Numbered from the stretch's first letter, positions 8,593-18,198 are shown. The stretch is 61,682 bases of DNA from Gammaproteobacteria bacterium (GCA_026995045.1 JALWPK010000145.1:1-61682); one strand, 5' to 3'. Numbers and translations: made by a program. Notes: generated from the sequence alone by a model not told the origin.

Positions 8593-9330
8593 ATGAATGT
8601 ATTGATTGTTGATGACGAGCAACTGGCCCGTCAACGTTTGCGTCACATGCTTGGGGAAATTGGCGGCCACCGCGTTATTGGCGAAGCCGCTTCTGGTGAG
8701 CAGGCATTGCAGAATGCCCAGAACAGCAATCCCGATATCATCTTGATGGACATCCGCATGCCGGGAATGGATGGCCTGCAGGCGGCCGACTATATCAGCC
8801 GCATGAACAATCCGCCGGCGATTATTTTCACCACCGCTTACAGCGACCATGCGCTGAATGCGTTTGAAACCCACGCGGTGGATTATCTGCTGAAACCCAT
8901 CAAACAGGAGCGGCTGAAGCAGGCGCTGTCCGCTGCGCGCCGCGTCACCCGCGCCCAGCTCAACCGCCTGCTGGAAATCGAAAACGACAACTCACGCTCC
9001 AAAATCTGCGTCAAAACACGTGGCGAGCTGGAGCTGGTGCCGATTGAAGACATCGTGTATTTCAAGGCGGATCAGAAATATGTCACCCTGCGCACCGAAG
9101 ACCACGAATACCTGATTGAAGAATCACTGAAGTCACTGGAACAGGAGTTTGCCAGCCGCTTCATGCGCATCCACCGTAATGCGCTGGTGGCGGAAGCCTA
9201 TGTCAACGGCATGTCAAAAAACGACAGCGGCCATCCCTGTATCGTGTTCAACAATATCGACGACAAGCTGGAAATCAGCCGCCGTCATTTGTCAGAAGTG
9301 CGCAAAAAACTGAAAGCCGCGAAAATCTGA
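8593..9330 (+). CDS. algR: LytTR-family response regulator AlgR
   Basis: A 245-residue regulator with an N-terminal receiver domain (phospho-Asp in ILMDIRMPGMDG, about residue 54; conserved Lys in YLLKPIK) and a C-terminal LytTR DNA-binding domain (YFKADQKYVTLRT and FMRIHRNALV). It forms a two-gene operon with algZ. LytTR proteins bind imperfect direct repeats upstream of their targets. In relatives hemC follows directly, but here a convergent thioredoxin-like gene takes that place. Confidence 0.93.
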   Translation: MNVLIVDDEQLARQRLRHMLGEIGGHRVIGEAASGEQALQNAQNSNPDIILMDIRMPGMDGLQAADYISRMNNPPAIIFTTAYSDHALNAFETHAVDYLLKPIKQERLKQALSAARRVTRAQLNRLLEIENDNSRSKICVKTRGELELVPIEDIVYFKADQKYVTLRTEDHEYLIEESLKSLEQEFASRFMRIHRNALVAEAYVNGMSKNDSGHPCIVFNNIDDKLEISRRHLSEVRKKLKAAKI

Positions 9331-9346
9331 TGCCACACAAACCGTC

Positions 9347-9382
9347 ATTGCCGGCGCAGCGTAGTCATGCCGCGCCGGCAAT
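9347..9382. terminator. hairpin between convergent algR and thioredoxin-like gene
   Basis: An 11-bp perfect inverted repeat (ATTGCCGGCGC at 9347-9357, complement at 9372-9382) with a 14-base loop lies in the 62-base gap between two convergent genes. It has no T-run, so termination is plausible in both directions but unproven. Confidence 0.5.
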
Positions 9383-9392
9383 ATGGTTGATT

Positions 9393-9941
9393 CTATGAAC
9401 GCTGTTTCAACAAGGCCTGCTGCATCGCCTTGCTGATATTGTCCGCGGCAAATTCCAGCACCGTTATGCCAACGATGCGCTGCGTCAGTTCGTCGCCGCT
9501 GGCGTCAACAAACAGCAGGGTCGGATACAGGCTGATCTTTCTCTCCAGGGCAAAGTCCAACACGCTTTTCAGCCGCCCATCAAAGTCGCGAATGCTGCTG
9601 ATATCATCCACCACGATTTTGCGCAGCAATGCGCGACCGGCAAAATCACCACTGAGTATCATCGGCTCCAGCACCTGTTGATCCAGCGCCTCGCAGTATT
9701 CGCACCAGTCGGTGCTGAACGACAAAATAACAATCCGCCCGGTTTGCGCCGCCTGTTTGCCCAGCGCTGACAGGTCAAACACGGTTCGTATCAGCGTGGA
9801 TTCGACCGGGTCATCCTCATATTCATAAGTTTCGGCCATCGTCTGGCTGAACGCCATCGCTGCCAGCAGCACAACTGCCCACACAAAGACAATGCTAAAC
9901 TGTTCGTAACCGGGTCGAGAACCGGAATATCCTGTACTCAT
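9393..9941 (-). CDS. membrane-anchored periplasmic thioredoxin-like protein
   Basis: A 182-residue protein with one N-terminal hydrophobic segment (about residues 18-35, ending AMAFSQTMA) that acts as a signal or anchor. It is followed by a thioredoxin fold. The redox motif is WCEYC. The cis-proline-like loop is SLYPTLLFVD. The fold resembles SoxW/DsbD-gamma-type thioredoxins that reduce periplasmic partners. It lies convergent to algR and divergent from hemD (21 bases between starts), exactly where hemC would be expected. Confidence 0.82.
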   Translation of the reverse strand: MSTGYSGSRPGYEQFSIVFVWAVVLLAAMAFSQTMAETYEYEDDPVESTLIRTVFDLSALGKQAAQTGRIVILSFSTDWCEYCEALDQQVLEPMILSGDFAGRALLRKIVVDDISSIRDFDGRLKSVLDFALERKISLYPTLLFVDASGDELTQRIVGITVLEFAADNISKAMQQALLKQRS

Positions 9942-9962
9942 GCATCCATACTAGACCGACAC

Positions 9963-10748
9963 ATGCCAACTGACAACGCCCTGCAAAACAAAACCGTACT
10001 GGTGACGCGCCCCGAGGGGCTGCAACATAAACTGTGCGACCTGTTGACGCAGGCTGGCGCCCGGCCGGTTCACTATGCTGCGATTGAAATTACCGCGCCG
10101 GCGGATGACTGCAGCCGCGAGCATGCTCGTGAACATTTTGCAGCGTTCGACATCGCTATCTTTATCAGCCCGACAGCGGTGAAAACCACGCTCGACTACA
10201 TGCCGGTGGATGACAGCAACTGCAAACTGGCGGCGATTGGCAGTCGTTCGCAGCGCGCGCTGGAGCGGGCCGGTTTGACGGTCAGCATTCAGCCTCAAGG
10301 TCACGACAGCGAAAGCCTGCTGCAACACCCCGGCTTGCAGGCCAGCGAGGTGGCGGGCAAAAACATTGTTATCTTTCGTGGTGAAGATGGCCGCGACGTG
10401 CTGGCGCGGGAATTACAAAAGCGCGGCGCAAACGTTCACTATGCCGCCATGTATCGCCGCATCTGTCCGCAACACACACAGCCTTTTGATACAGCGTTCA
10501 TCAATTCACTCGACGCCATTACTGTTTCCAGCAATGAAGGCTTGCAAAACCTGTATGACATGGCGATAAAGGGTGAAGCGGACAAGGATGCACTGCTGGC
10601 GACGCCGCTGTGTGTACCTGGCCAGCGCGCGCTCAAACTGGGGCAATCACTCGGCTTCCAGCATATCGAGGTGGCTGACAACGCCACCGATGACGCCATG
10701 TTCGGTGCTGTACGCCGCCTGTTTTCCAATGTTTCGGCGCAGGATTAA
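9963..10748 (+). CDS. hemD: uroporphyrinogen-III synthase HemD
   Basis: Cyclises hydroxymethylbilane to uroporphyrinogen III in heme and siroheme synthesis. Length is 261 residues. The two-lobed fold is supported by the typical VLVTRPEG start, the IFISPTAV and IGSRSQRAL elements, a VIFRGEDGRDVL middle segment and a VSSNEGLQNL motif in lobe two. HemD is poorly conserved in sequence, but these blocks and the following hemY make the call secure. hemC is not found upstream. Confidence 0.93.
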   Translation: MPTDNALQNKTVLVTRPEGLQHKLCDLLTQAGARPVHYAAIEITAPADDCSREHAREHFAAFDIAIFISPTAVKTTLDYMPVDDSNCKLAAIGSRSQRALERAGLTVSIQPQGHDSESLLQHPGLQASEVAGKNIVIFRGEDGRDVLARELQKRGANVHYAAMYRRICPQHTQPFDTAFINSLDAITVSSNEGLQNLYDMAIKGEADKDALLATPLCVPGQRALKLGQSLGFQHIEVADNATDDAMFGAVRRLFSNVSAQD

Positions 10749-10808
10749 AGGTATTCCCGGCTGTAAAGGATTTCTGCCATAATAGTGGCAACAAATGAGG
10801 ATAATCCC

Positions 10809-12077
10809 ATGAAACACATCATGTCAGCCCTGTTGATTACCATCATTACCGTGGTGGCTTATTCCATGTACCAGCAACAGGATGTCGGCTACATAAAAAT
10901 CGGTTTCGGCGATTTTGATTTTGAAACCAACTTGCTGGTGTTGCTGGCCGCAACGCTGGTGGTGATGTTTGTGTTGTCCATGCTGGTTCATCTGCTGCAA
11001 TCCATCATCAATGTGTTTGCCCTTTTTGGAAGCAAGCGCAAACAGCGTTTGCAACAAAAAGCGCGTCAGGCCTTAACCCAGGGTTTGATTGAACTGGCGG
11101 AAGGGCGTTTTGACAAGGCGGAAAAAATATTGCTCAGCCAGATCAAGCATAACGAATATCCCCTTCTCGCCTACCTCGGCGCGGCGCGCGCCGCGCAACA
11201 ACAGGGCGCGCACGAGCGCCGGGACAAATACCTGCGACTGGCGCATGAAGCAGCGCCCGAAGCCGATATCGCCATCAGCCTCACCCAGGCGGAACTGCAA
11301 CTGGCGCACCAGCAATACGAACAGGCGCTGGCCACCCTCAGCGTGCTGGCGGAGCGCGCGCCAAAACATGCTTATGTCATCAAGCTGCTGGCGCGCGCCT
11401 ATCAACGCCTCAACGACTGGCAAAACCTGAAAGCGCTGATTCCCGACATCAAGAAACACGCTGTGTTTGACACAGACGAAACCCCGCGCCTGGAAATTGC
11501 GGTGTGGAGTGGTTTGATGCAGGACGCCGCCACGCGCAACAATCTTGATGCGCTGATGAAGCTGTGGCATGAACTGCCGCGGCACCTGAAGCCGGTTCCG
11601 CAATTGACCCGGGCCTATGCGCAACAGCTGGTCAAACTGGAAGCCGCTGGCGAGGCCGAGCAGGTGTTGCGTCAGTTCCTCAACCACAACTGGGATGATG
11701 ACCTGATTCAGCAGTATGCCGAGCTGGATGTGTTCGATGACAACAAACAACTGGAAACCGCCGAAAAATGGCTGCAGGAACACCCGCACAATGCGCATCT
11801 GTTATATGCGCTGGGCAATATGTGCGTGCATCGCTCGTTGTGGGGCAAGGCCAAAAACTATTACGAAGCCAGCCTGGCGGTACAGCCTTTGCCCGAAACC
11901 TATTTGAGACTGGCGCGTTTGATGGAAGAACAGATGCACAATCCGGAGGCGGCGCAGGAATATTACCGGCAGGGTTTGCACTTGCTGGTGGGCAAGGTGT
12001 GTGATGCGGATCTGGAAAAGTTAAGCGCTCGCACAGTTGACAAGGACGACACAAAACCGGCGCTCAAGGTAGTTTAA
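10809..12077 (+). CDS. hemY: HemY-family inner-membrane TPR protein
   Basis: A 422-residue protein with two N-terminal membrane segments (about residues 5-20 and 36-65) and a long helical region with TPR-like repeats. The signature GDFDFETNLL between the two membrane segments is typical of gammaproteobacterial HemY, which is co-located with heme genes but whose biochemical role is unsettled. I chose the ATG at 10809 because TGAGG lies eight bases upstream. A GTG at 10785 would add eight residues. hemX, usually between hemD and hemY, is absent. Confidence 0.92.
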   Translation: MKHIMSALLITIITVVAYSMYQQQDVGYIKIGFGDFDFETNLLVLLAATLVVMFVLSMLVHLLQSIINVFALFGSKRKQRLQQKARQALTQGLIELAEGRFDKAEKILLSQIKHNEYPLLAYLGAARAAQQQGAHERRDKYLRLAHEAAPEADIAISLTQAELQLAHQQYEQALATLSVLAERAPKHAYVIKLLARAYQRLNDWQNLKALIPDIKKHAVFDTDETPRLEIAVWSGLMQDAATRNNLDALMKLWHELPRHLKPVPQLTRAYAQQLVKLEAAGEAEQVLRQFLNHNWDDDLIQQYAELDVFDDNKQLETAEKWLQEHPHNAHLLYALGNMCVHRSLWGKAKNYYEASLAVQPLPETYLRLARLMEEQMHNPEAAQEYYRQGLHLLVGKVCDADLEKLSARTVDKDDTKPALKVV

Positions 12078-12140
12078 TCCATCGCGGCGGGCGGCTTCTG
12101 TCAGCAGCGCAACATATTTACTTCCAGCAAGGCCGTTCCT

Positions 12141-12626
12141 TTACACTACGGCAACTTCATCGCCCAGTCTGATGATTCCGCTTTCCAGCACGCGAGCATT
12201 GATGCCGCCATGTCCGCGCATGGCATTGTAACCGCCTGCACCCAGGTTTTCTTCCATGCGTGAACAGGGGTGACACAGGCCGGTCATTTCCAGCACAGCC
12301 TCTCCGATACGAAAACGTTTGCCTTTCAGCGCCAGCAGATTGACGCCACTCACGACAATATTACGCCTCAGTAATTGCGGGTCGACAGAATCCTTGTGCA
12401 GCAAGGACGCCACCGCTGCAATATGTTCCGCCTGTATCAGCGTGACTTCTCGCTTGCCGCTGCGACCGGCATAGCGGTCACCTTCAAGGCCGCCGCCAAT
12501 CACGGCGTTGACGCTTTGCAATTCAATCAGTGGTTGGCGTTTTTTGTCGCGCACGCCTATCCATTCCACCCGGCCGGTTTGAGGCAGGTTGCGCATCAAC
12601 TGTTCAATGCTCAGATTGGCTGACAC
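12141..12626 (-). CDS. MOSC domain protein (YiiM-like)
   Basis: A 161-residue protein made of one MOSC domain, the fold shared with molybdenum-cofactor sulfurases. The key Cys is in GLCHPCSRME, and the domain ends with the usual GHGGINARVLESGIIRLGD. Related proteins reduce N-hydroxylated compounds using a molybdenum cofactor. Whether this one binds the cofactor is inferred. It sits six bases after the ferredoxin-reductase gene on the same strand, so the reductase might supply its electrons. Confidence 0.9.
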   Translation of the reverse strand: MSANLSIEQLMRNLPQTGRVEWIGVRDKKRQPLIELQSVNAVIGGGLEGDRYAGRSGKREVTLIQAEHIAAVASLLHKDSVDPQLLRRNIVVSGVNLLALKGKRFRIGEAVLEMTGLCHPCSRMEENLGAGGYNAMRGHGGINARVLESGIIRLGDEVAVV

Positions 12627-12632
12627 GGCTGG

Positions 12633-13679
12633 TTAAACAGACGGTTTGGTGATGCCCATGGCGCGCAGGGCGTCGTCGGAATATTCGAATGAATCGGAAT
12701 AGATTTGTGTTTCGGGCAAACCGCGCGCATAAAACAGATCCATGCCGGCCTTGATCATTGGCGGCGGGCCGCTCATGTAGACATCGTAGTTAGTCAGGTC
12801 AGGATGATCCTCCACGACTTTTTCATGCACGAAACCTGTCGCGCCCTGCCAGTTGTCTTCTGGCAGGGGCTCGGACAACACGGGCGTGTAAGTCAGATTG
12901 TCGTGCTGCTGCGCCCATTTGCTACACTGATCGTCCATGTACAAATCGCGTTTTGAACGCACCCCGCAATACAAATGGATTGGCCGCTGCATGCCAGTAT
13001 AAAACGCATGCTCCAGCATGCCTTTCAGTGGCGCATAGCCGGTGCCACCCCCCATCATGATGATGGGCCGGTCGGAATCCTCGCGCAGATAATAACTGCC
13101 CAATGGCCCCTGCAGGCGCAACAGGGTTTTGGGCTTCAGGCCATCAAAAACAAAATCGCCGAAATGGCCATCAGGCACATGGCGAATATGCAGCTCGATA
13201 AATTCGTCATTGTGTGGCGCATTGGCGATGGAAAAGGCGCGACGCTTGCCATCCTTCAGCAGAAATTCGATATATTGCCCGGCGAGAAATTGCAGCCGTT
13301 CGTTCTCGGGTAGCTTGAGCTTGAGCTGCATGATGTCGTGCGTCAGCAACTGCATGTGCTCAACCCGGCAGGGCAGGGTTTTGACCTCGACATCCGCCGC
13401 CTGGGTGATTTCACGCACGGCGATTTCAAGGTCGGATTTTGGCAGCGCCTGGCAGAACATGGCCTTGCCGGCGTCCGCCTCGGCCCGGGCGCTGGCGCGA
13501 AGTTCTTTTCTGTATTCGATTTCGCCGGATAACAGCTTGCCCGCACATTTTCCACAGGCTCCATTGCGGCAGCCGTAGGGCAAACCCACCCCTTCTCGCA
13601 GCGCGGCTTCGAGCACAGTCTCACCGGGTTTGACAGTAAAACTGTGGCCACTTGCTGGCACGGTAACCTTGTTGTTCAT
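12633..13679 (-). CDS. 2Fe-2S ferredoxin / FAD-NAD(P)H oxidoreductase (AscD-like)
   Basis: A 348-residue flavoprotein with an N-terminal plant-type 2Fe-2S domain (CRNGACGKC plus a distal Cys, about residues 35-75), an FAD-binding barrel (RAFSIANAP) and an NAD(P)H-binding domain (MMGGGTGYAPLKGM). It resembles CDP-6-deoxy-glucoseen reductases and oxygenase reductase components, annotations often used loosely. The true electron acceptor is unknown; the adjacent MOSC protein is one candidate. Start at the ATG 13679 places the ferredoxin domain at the N-terminus. The upstream start at 13733 adds an unconserved stretch. Confidence 0.88.
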   Translation of the reverse strand: MNNKVTVPASGHSFTVKPGETVLEAALREGVGLPYGCRNGACGKCAGKLLSGEIEYRKELRASARAEADAGKAMFCQALPKSDLEIAVREITQAADVEVKTLPCRVEHMQLLTHDIMQLKLKLPENERLQFLAGQYIEFLLKDGKRRAFSIANAPHNDEFIELHIRHVPDGHFGDFVFDGLKPKTLLRLQGPLGSYYLREDSDRPIIMMGGGTGYAPLKGMLEHAFYTGMQRPIHLYCGVRSKRDLYMDDQCSKWAQQHDNLTYTPVLSEPLPEDNWQGATGFVHEKVVEDHPDLTNYDVYMSGPPPMIKAGMDLFYARGLPETQIYSDSFEYSDDALRAMGITKPSV

Positions 13680-13733
13680 CGATTCAGTCTCCGCCCTGGC
13701 GTCCGGCGAAACCGCCAGACAGCGAGCGCGCAT

Positions 13734-14169
13734 TGTCGCGTATTTTGTCTGACAATAAAACTGTAATTTACCTGTTGGTATCGATATCCGCTGGCATCGC
13801 CGGATGCGCCGACTTTACAGCCTGTTTACACGATTCGCTATAAAACACAATAAGTTAAGAATCCTGACCCTGTGCCGATTAATGGAATTGCCAGACACAA
13901 AACGAGGTATTGAAATGTACATAATTCCCCTGCCTGACAAGCAACGGATAACCGGGGGGTTTTCACATGCCGCCGGGCGCGGCGGCTGTGTCGCCTGTCG
14001 TCGCCCATGACTGTTCCCGTGATATTGACTCAATTCGGAACAGGCGACTGCAAACGATGTTGAGAGCGGGGGTCGTCCAAGGCGCAGTCTCCCTTGATGT
14101 CGCCGGGATTTCTGCTACCCGGGTTGCAGCGCCGCTTCAAACATTGCCGTTATTGTAACAACAATCACC
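13734..14169. other. intergenic region with only short open frames
   Basis: Divergent promoter region between the oxidoreductase and the GGDEF-EAL gene. The best short frame is 13915-14010, 31 codons with an AACGAGG-like ribosome site, ending in an ATGA overlap with a second frame of 18 codons. Neither resembles a known protein. They may be leader peptides or decayed coding sequence. No riboswitch or repeat was recognised. Confidence 0.4.
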
Positions 14170-16974
14170 ATGCCTGTATTAAGCAAGAGCGTTTTTAGCA
14201 GCAACCGTGTCGTCAGCAAACTGTTTTCCATGACCATGTCGGTCAGTGGCGTCTGTTTGCTGCTCGCTTCGGTTGCCTACACGGTAATCAACTTGTACGA
14301 TCAGCGCGCATCGCTTGTGCAACACACTTCCATTCTCGCCAATATCATAGCTGACTCAACTTCCGCTACGCTGGCGCTTGGTGACGCTGACGCCGCTACC
14401 GAACGCTTGCTCGCATTGCGCGCGGATAACGCCATCACCCATGCCAGCCTGTACAACAAGCAGGGGCGCAAACTCGCAGAATACAGGCTGGACAGGGCAG
14501 ACGCTTCAGCAACCGATGATATCGTCTGGTCACTGCCTGATAAACCTTCAGTGACGCATCTTGAATTTCATGATTACGTATTTGATTATATCCTGCCCAT
14601 CAAGCTTGATGGTGAGCTGGTCGGCCAATTACACATCCGCTCTGATCTGAGTTTATGGCGCCAGTTCATCATGGAGCGGATTGCCGTCTCGGTGATGTTG
14701 CTTGTTTTGCTGTTTTTTGTCGTTTTCGTTTTAACCACCAGCCTACAAAGGCGCATGACCAAACCGATGGCCGTTCTTGCCCGCTCTGCACGGGAAGTTG
14801 CCGATAACAAAAACGGTCGTTCATGCGGCAGCCTTCAACCCGGTCATCAGCGCCTGCAACCTGCCGTAACAGGATCCGGCGCAATACGATCCCACCGTAT
14901 ACTGGTTGCGGATGGCGACCCTGCATTTCGCAAAGTGGTGGCTGAGCATCTTCGTGCAGCGGGCTTTGATGTCAGTCTCGCACGCTCTGGCGATGAGGCG
15001 TTTGAGCTTGCCGGACAATTTCAACCTGATCTGATACTGCTTGACGCCACCATCGACGGGCTGAGTGGTTATGACGCCTGTCATCGTCTTGGCCAGGACA
15101 AGGTGTTGTCATCTATTCCGGTGGTGATGGTAACCAGGATGGATGATATGGACTCGGTGAACCAGGCTTTCAATGCAGGCGCGCGTGATTTTATCTGCAG
15201 GCCAGTCAACTACCCGATGCTCATCAAGCATTTGCACTTCATCCTGCGCAGCGCAGCCAATGAGATGCAATTGCGGGAAAACGAAAGCAAACTGAAAACC
15301 GCGCAACGAATGGCCAACTTGGGATACTGGCGCATCGATCTGCGATCCGACAACATCGAAATCTCCGATCATCTGGCTGACATGTGCGATCTTGTCCCCG
15401 GCGGCGCATACGCCATTCAGCATTACGAGGCCTGTATCGACGAAAACGACAGGGCATTGTTTCGTGAAACACTGAACCGCACACAACAGGATGGCGCGCC
15501 AGCATCCATCGAATACAGCCTGCTGGATACAAAAGGCGGTCGCACACTTGTTCGTCAGGACACCAATGTCAGCAAACTCGCATCCGGCGCTGTCGTCATT
15601 GGCGTGGTGCAGGATATTACCCGCCAGAAGGCCGTGCAGGAACAAATTCGCCGGATGGCATACTTCGACACCCTGACCGGGCTCGCCAGTCGCAGTTACT
15701 TTATGCAGCATCTTAACGACGCCATCAACAACGCGCACAGGCATAACCATCAGGTTGTCCTGCTGTTTCTTGATCTCGACGGCTTCAAGGACATCAATGA
15801 TGCGCTGGGACACAACACCGGCGACTACCTGTTGACCGTAATCGCATCCCGGCTTAAAACCGCGCTGCGTGACGCGGATTTCATCGCGCGACTGGGTGGC
15901 GATGAATTTTGCGTATTGCTGGATGAATGCGCTGACAACCATGAAGCAATCATTGTTGCAGAGAAATGCCTGCAAGCCATACACGAAACCATAGAGCTGG
16001 CCAGTCGAAACTACAGCCCCAAGGCCAGTATCGGCATTGCGCGCTACCCGGAGGATGCCGCCAACATGGATGATTTGCTTAAAGCCGCTGACAGCGCCAT
16101 GTACGCCGCCAAGCACGACGGCAAGCATTGTTATGCATTCTATGACCCATCCATGACTTCCCGCGCCGAACAACGCATGATGCTGGAAATGGATTTGAAG
16201 CAGGCCTTCGCCAACAATGAGTTTGAATTGCACTATCAGCCTCAGATTGATTTTCACGATGGCCGCATGGTTGGCGTCGAGGCGCTTGCCCGGTGGATTC
16301 ATCCGGAGCGCGGTATGGTGCCGCCGGACCAGTTTATTCCTGTACTGGAGCAAATCGGCATGATATCGGATTTTGGCGAGTGGGTTATCAACACCGCCTG
16401 CAAGCAGCTTAAACACTGGCGCGAACAAGGTCTGGCCCGCCTGTCCATGGCCGTCAACATTTCTCCCCTGCATTTTTCCGACGGCTCGCTCGCCAATAAT
16501 GTATCCCGCGCTCTGGCGACCAACCACATCCCGGCGGATCTGCTCGAAATTGAAATTACCGAAAGCATGATTCAAACCGGCGACGCCATTTTGCACTCTT
16601 TTGACGAACTCAAGGAGATTGGCGTAACCATTGCCATTGATGATTTCGGCACCGGCTACTCCTCGCTGGGTTCACTGAAAAACCTGCCGATTGACCGCTT
16701 GAAAATCGACCGATTATTCATCAACGACATCTCGCATCATGCAGACGACAATATTATGCTCGGCACTATCTTCGGCATGGCGCATGCGCTGAATTACAAG
16801 GTTGTCGCTGAAGGCGTTGAAACGGAAGAACAAACCATCATTCTTGCCGGGCTTGGGTGCGATATTGCACAGGGATATTATTTCAGCCGACCGGTTACGG
16901 CAGACCAGATACCCAAACTGTATTTCACGGTTTTTCAACCCGCTTCTGACTCATCAGGCGTAGCCAGGCGTTAA
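14170..16974 (+). CDS. membrane REC-PAS-GGDEF-EAL cyclic-di-GMP protein
   Basis: A 934-residue signalling protein. Order: membrane segment (about 20-42), periplasmic CHASE8-like sensor (43-170), second membrane segment (172-195), start of a HAMP linker, receiver domain (about 243-360, phospho-Asp in LLDATIDG), PAS-like region (375-490), GGDEF domain (500-660) and EAL domain (670-920). The diguanylate cyclase motif is an intact LGGDEF and the phosphodiesterase motif GVEALARW is intact with DDFGTGYSS, so either activity is possible. The HAMP seems to lose its second half and to run through a Gly/Gln-rich linker into the receiver. It is followed four bases later by an HDOD gene. Confidence 0.92.
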   Translation: MPVLSKSVFSSNRVVSKLFSMTMSVSGVCLLLASVAYTVINLYDQRASLVQHTSILANIIADSTSATLALGDADAATERLLALRADNAITHASLYNKQGRKLAEYRLDRADASATDDIVWSLPDKPSVTHLEFHDYVFDYILPIKLDGELVGQLHIRSDLSLWRQFIMERIAVSVMLLVLLFFVVFVLTTSLQRRMTKPMAVLARSAREVADNKNGRSCGSLQPGHQRLQPAVTGSGAIRSHRILVADGDPAFRKVVAEHLRAAGFDVSLARSGDEAFELAGQFQPDLILLDATIDGLSGYDACHRLGQDKVLSSIPVVMVTRMDDMDSVNQAFNAGARDFICRPVNYPMLIKHLHFILRSAANEMQLRENESKLKTAQRMANLGYWRIDLRSDNIEISDHLADMCDLVPGGAYAIQHYEACIDENDRALFRETLNRTQQDGAPASIEYSLLDTKGGRTLVRQDTNVSKLASGAVVIGVVQDITRQKAVQEQIRRMAYFDTLTGLASRSYFMQHLNDAINNAHRHNHQVVLLFLDLDGFKDINDALGHNTGDYLLTVIASRLKTALRDADFIARLGGDEFCVLLDECADNHEAIIVAEKCLQAIHETIELASRNYSPKASIGIARYPEDAANMDDLLKAADSAMYAAKHDGKHCYAFYDPSMTSRAEQRMMLEMDLKQAFANNEFELHYQPQIDFHDGRMVGVEALARWIHPERGMVPPDQFIPVLEQIGMISDFGEWVINTACKQLKHWREQGLARLSMAVNISPLHFSDGSLANNVSRALATNHIPADLLEIEITESMIQTGDAILHSFDELKEIGVTIAIDDFGTGYSSLGSLKNLPIDRLKIDRLFINDISHHADDNIMLGTIFGMAHALNYKVVAEGVETEEQTIILAGLGCDIAQGYYFSRPVTADQIPKLYFTVFQPASDSSGVARR

Positions 16975-16978
16975 CAAC

Positions 16979-17875
16979 ATGCAACATTCTCAGCACCCCC
17001 CTGACAAACCGGGTCCACGCTTACGCGTGGTGGATTCGCAACCACAGGTTTTTGACCCGAAAAATATCAAGAAGCTGCCCACGCCATCCAAAACCGTTTC
17101 CATTCTGTTACAGGCGTTGGTTGATGAAGACATGGACTTCCACCAGCTGGCGGAAATACTCGAGCAGTTTCCTTCTATTGTCGTGCGGCTGATTGCACTG
17201 GCGAATTCCGCTTGGTCATCACCCGTATCAACCATTGATTCACTGGAAATGGCCTGTGCGCGGCTTGGCTTTAATGTCGTGCGCAGCGTCAGCATCGCTG
17301 TCGCCATTTCTGCGCCGTTTGACCCCAGCCGCTGTCCGGCATTCAATGCCGAAAGGTTCTGGTGCAGCGCATTTTTGAATGCCGACGCCGCCACATGGCT
17401 GGTTGAACGCCATCCAAGCATCAATCCGCAGGCGGCGCGAACCGCAGGCCTGTTGTATAACCTCGGCCTGCTGCTACTGGTGGTGGACATGCCAGACAAA
17501 ACCCATCAGGCTTTAACCGAAGCGAGCGCGCATCCCGACATCCGGCTTAACCATGCGCTGCAGCAACATTGCGGGATTGGTTATGACGAAGCCGGCGCAA
17601 TTATTTCACAGGCATGGCGATTGCCTGACAAGCTCGCCAACGCTATTGGCGGGCATCGCCTGTCACTTCATGAAATCGACAATGAACTGACCTATTACCT
17701 TGCACTGGCATGTCAAATCAGCTCATCACTGTGCAGTGAACAGGAATATATTCCCGTTGAAACCGGCGGCTGCATCACCCCGCCACCGGTCGAGCATCAG
17801 CTTGCCGTTTTGCGCCGGCTCAAATCGTCATTGCCCAAGACCAGGCAGCTCGCTTCCCTGCTGTATCACTATTAA
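16979..17875 (+). CDS. HDOD domain signalling protein
   Basis: A 298-residue cytoplasmic protein with an HDOD domain (about residues 35-230), the non-catalytic relative of HD phosphohydrolases. The helical pattern with LPTPSKTVSILLQAL, LANSAWSS and a late GHRLS is characteristic. HDOD proteins act as scaffolds in bacterial signalling, often with c-di-GMP proteins. The spacing of only four bases to the GGDEF-EAL gene implies co-translation and a shared pathway. Confidence 0.87.
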   Translation: MQHSQHPPDKPGPRLRVVDSQPQVFDPKNIKKLPTPSKTVSILLQALVDEDMDFHQLAEILEQFPSIVVRLIALANSAWSSPVSTIDSLEMACARLGFNVVRSVSIAVAISAPFDPSRCPAFNAERFWCSAFLNADAATWLVERHPSINPQAARTAGLLYNLGLLLLVVDMPDKTHQALTEASAHPDIRLNHALQQHCGIGYDEAGAIISQAWRLPDKLANAIGGHRLSLHEIDNELTYYLALACQISSSLCSEQEYIPVETGGCITPPPVEHQLAVLRRLKSSLPKTRQLASLLYHY

Positions 17876-17931
17876 CTGCGTCTGCTGAAACGCGTATAAT
17901 TCGTGCTAATTTGATTACCGATATCACTCTC

Positions 17932-18198
17932 ATGACGCGCGTCAAAATCTACAGCACTGGCATCTGCCCGATTTGTGACAAAACCAAAAACCTGCTTGCC
18001 AAATGGGGCATCCCTTACGAAGAAGCCCGGCTTGATACCGGCGACATGGAAGTGCGGCGCGAATTCATGGAAAAAACCAATGGCGCGCGCATGGTGCCGC
18101 AAATTCTGATTGACGGCGAATGGATTGGCGGGTTCACCGAACTGACCGAGCTACATATGGAGGACAAACTCGATCACCTGGTTGAATCCGCTTCCTGA
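17932..18198 (+). CDS. grxC: glutaredoxin (GrxC type)
   Basis: An 88-residue thiol-disulfide oxidoreductase. The redox site is CPIC (residues 12-15 from the ATG at 17932), followed by the cis-Pro segment MVPQILIDGEWIGGFTEL. This matches the dithiol glutaredoxin class except that the middle residues are Pro-Ile rather than the common Pro-Tyr. It uses glutathione as reductant in the cytoplasm. The frame is open upstream to a TTG at 17911, but the ATG begins at the usual place before the first strand. Confidence 0.9.
   Translation: MTRVKIYSTGICPICDKTKNLLAKWGIPYEEARLDTGDMEVRREFMEKTNGARMVPQILIDGEWIGGFTELTELHMEDKLDHLVESAS

Noticed and set aside
15109-16596. 495-codon minus-strand frame in the GGDEF-EAL gene
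   Set aside because: Antisense to an intact multi-domain gene with all motifs present; no family match.
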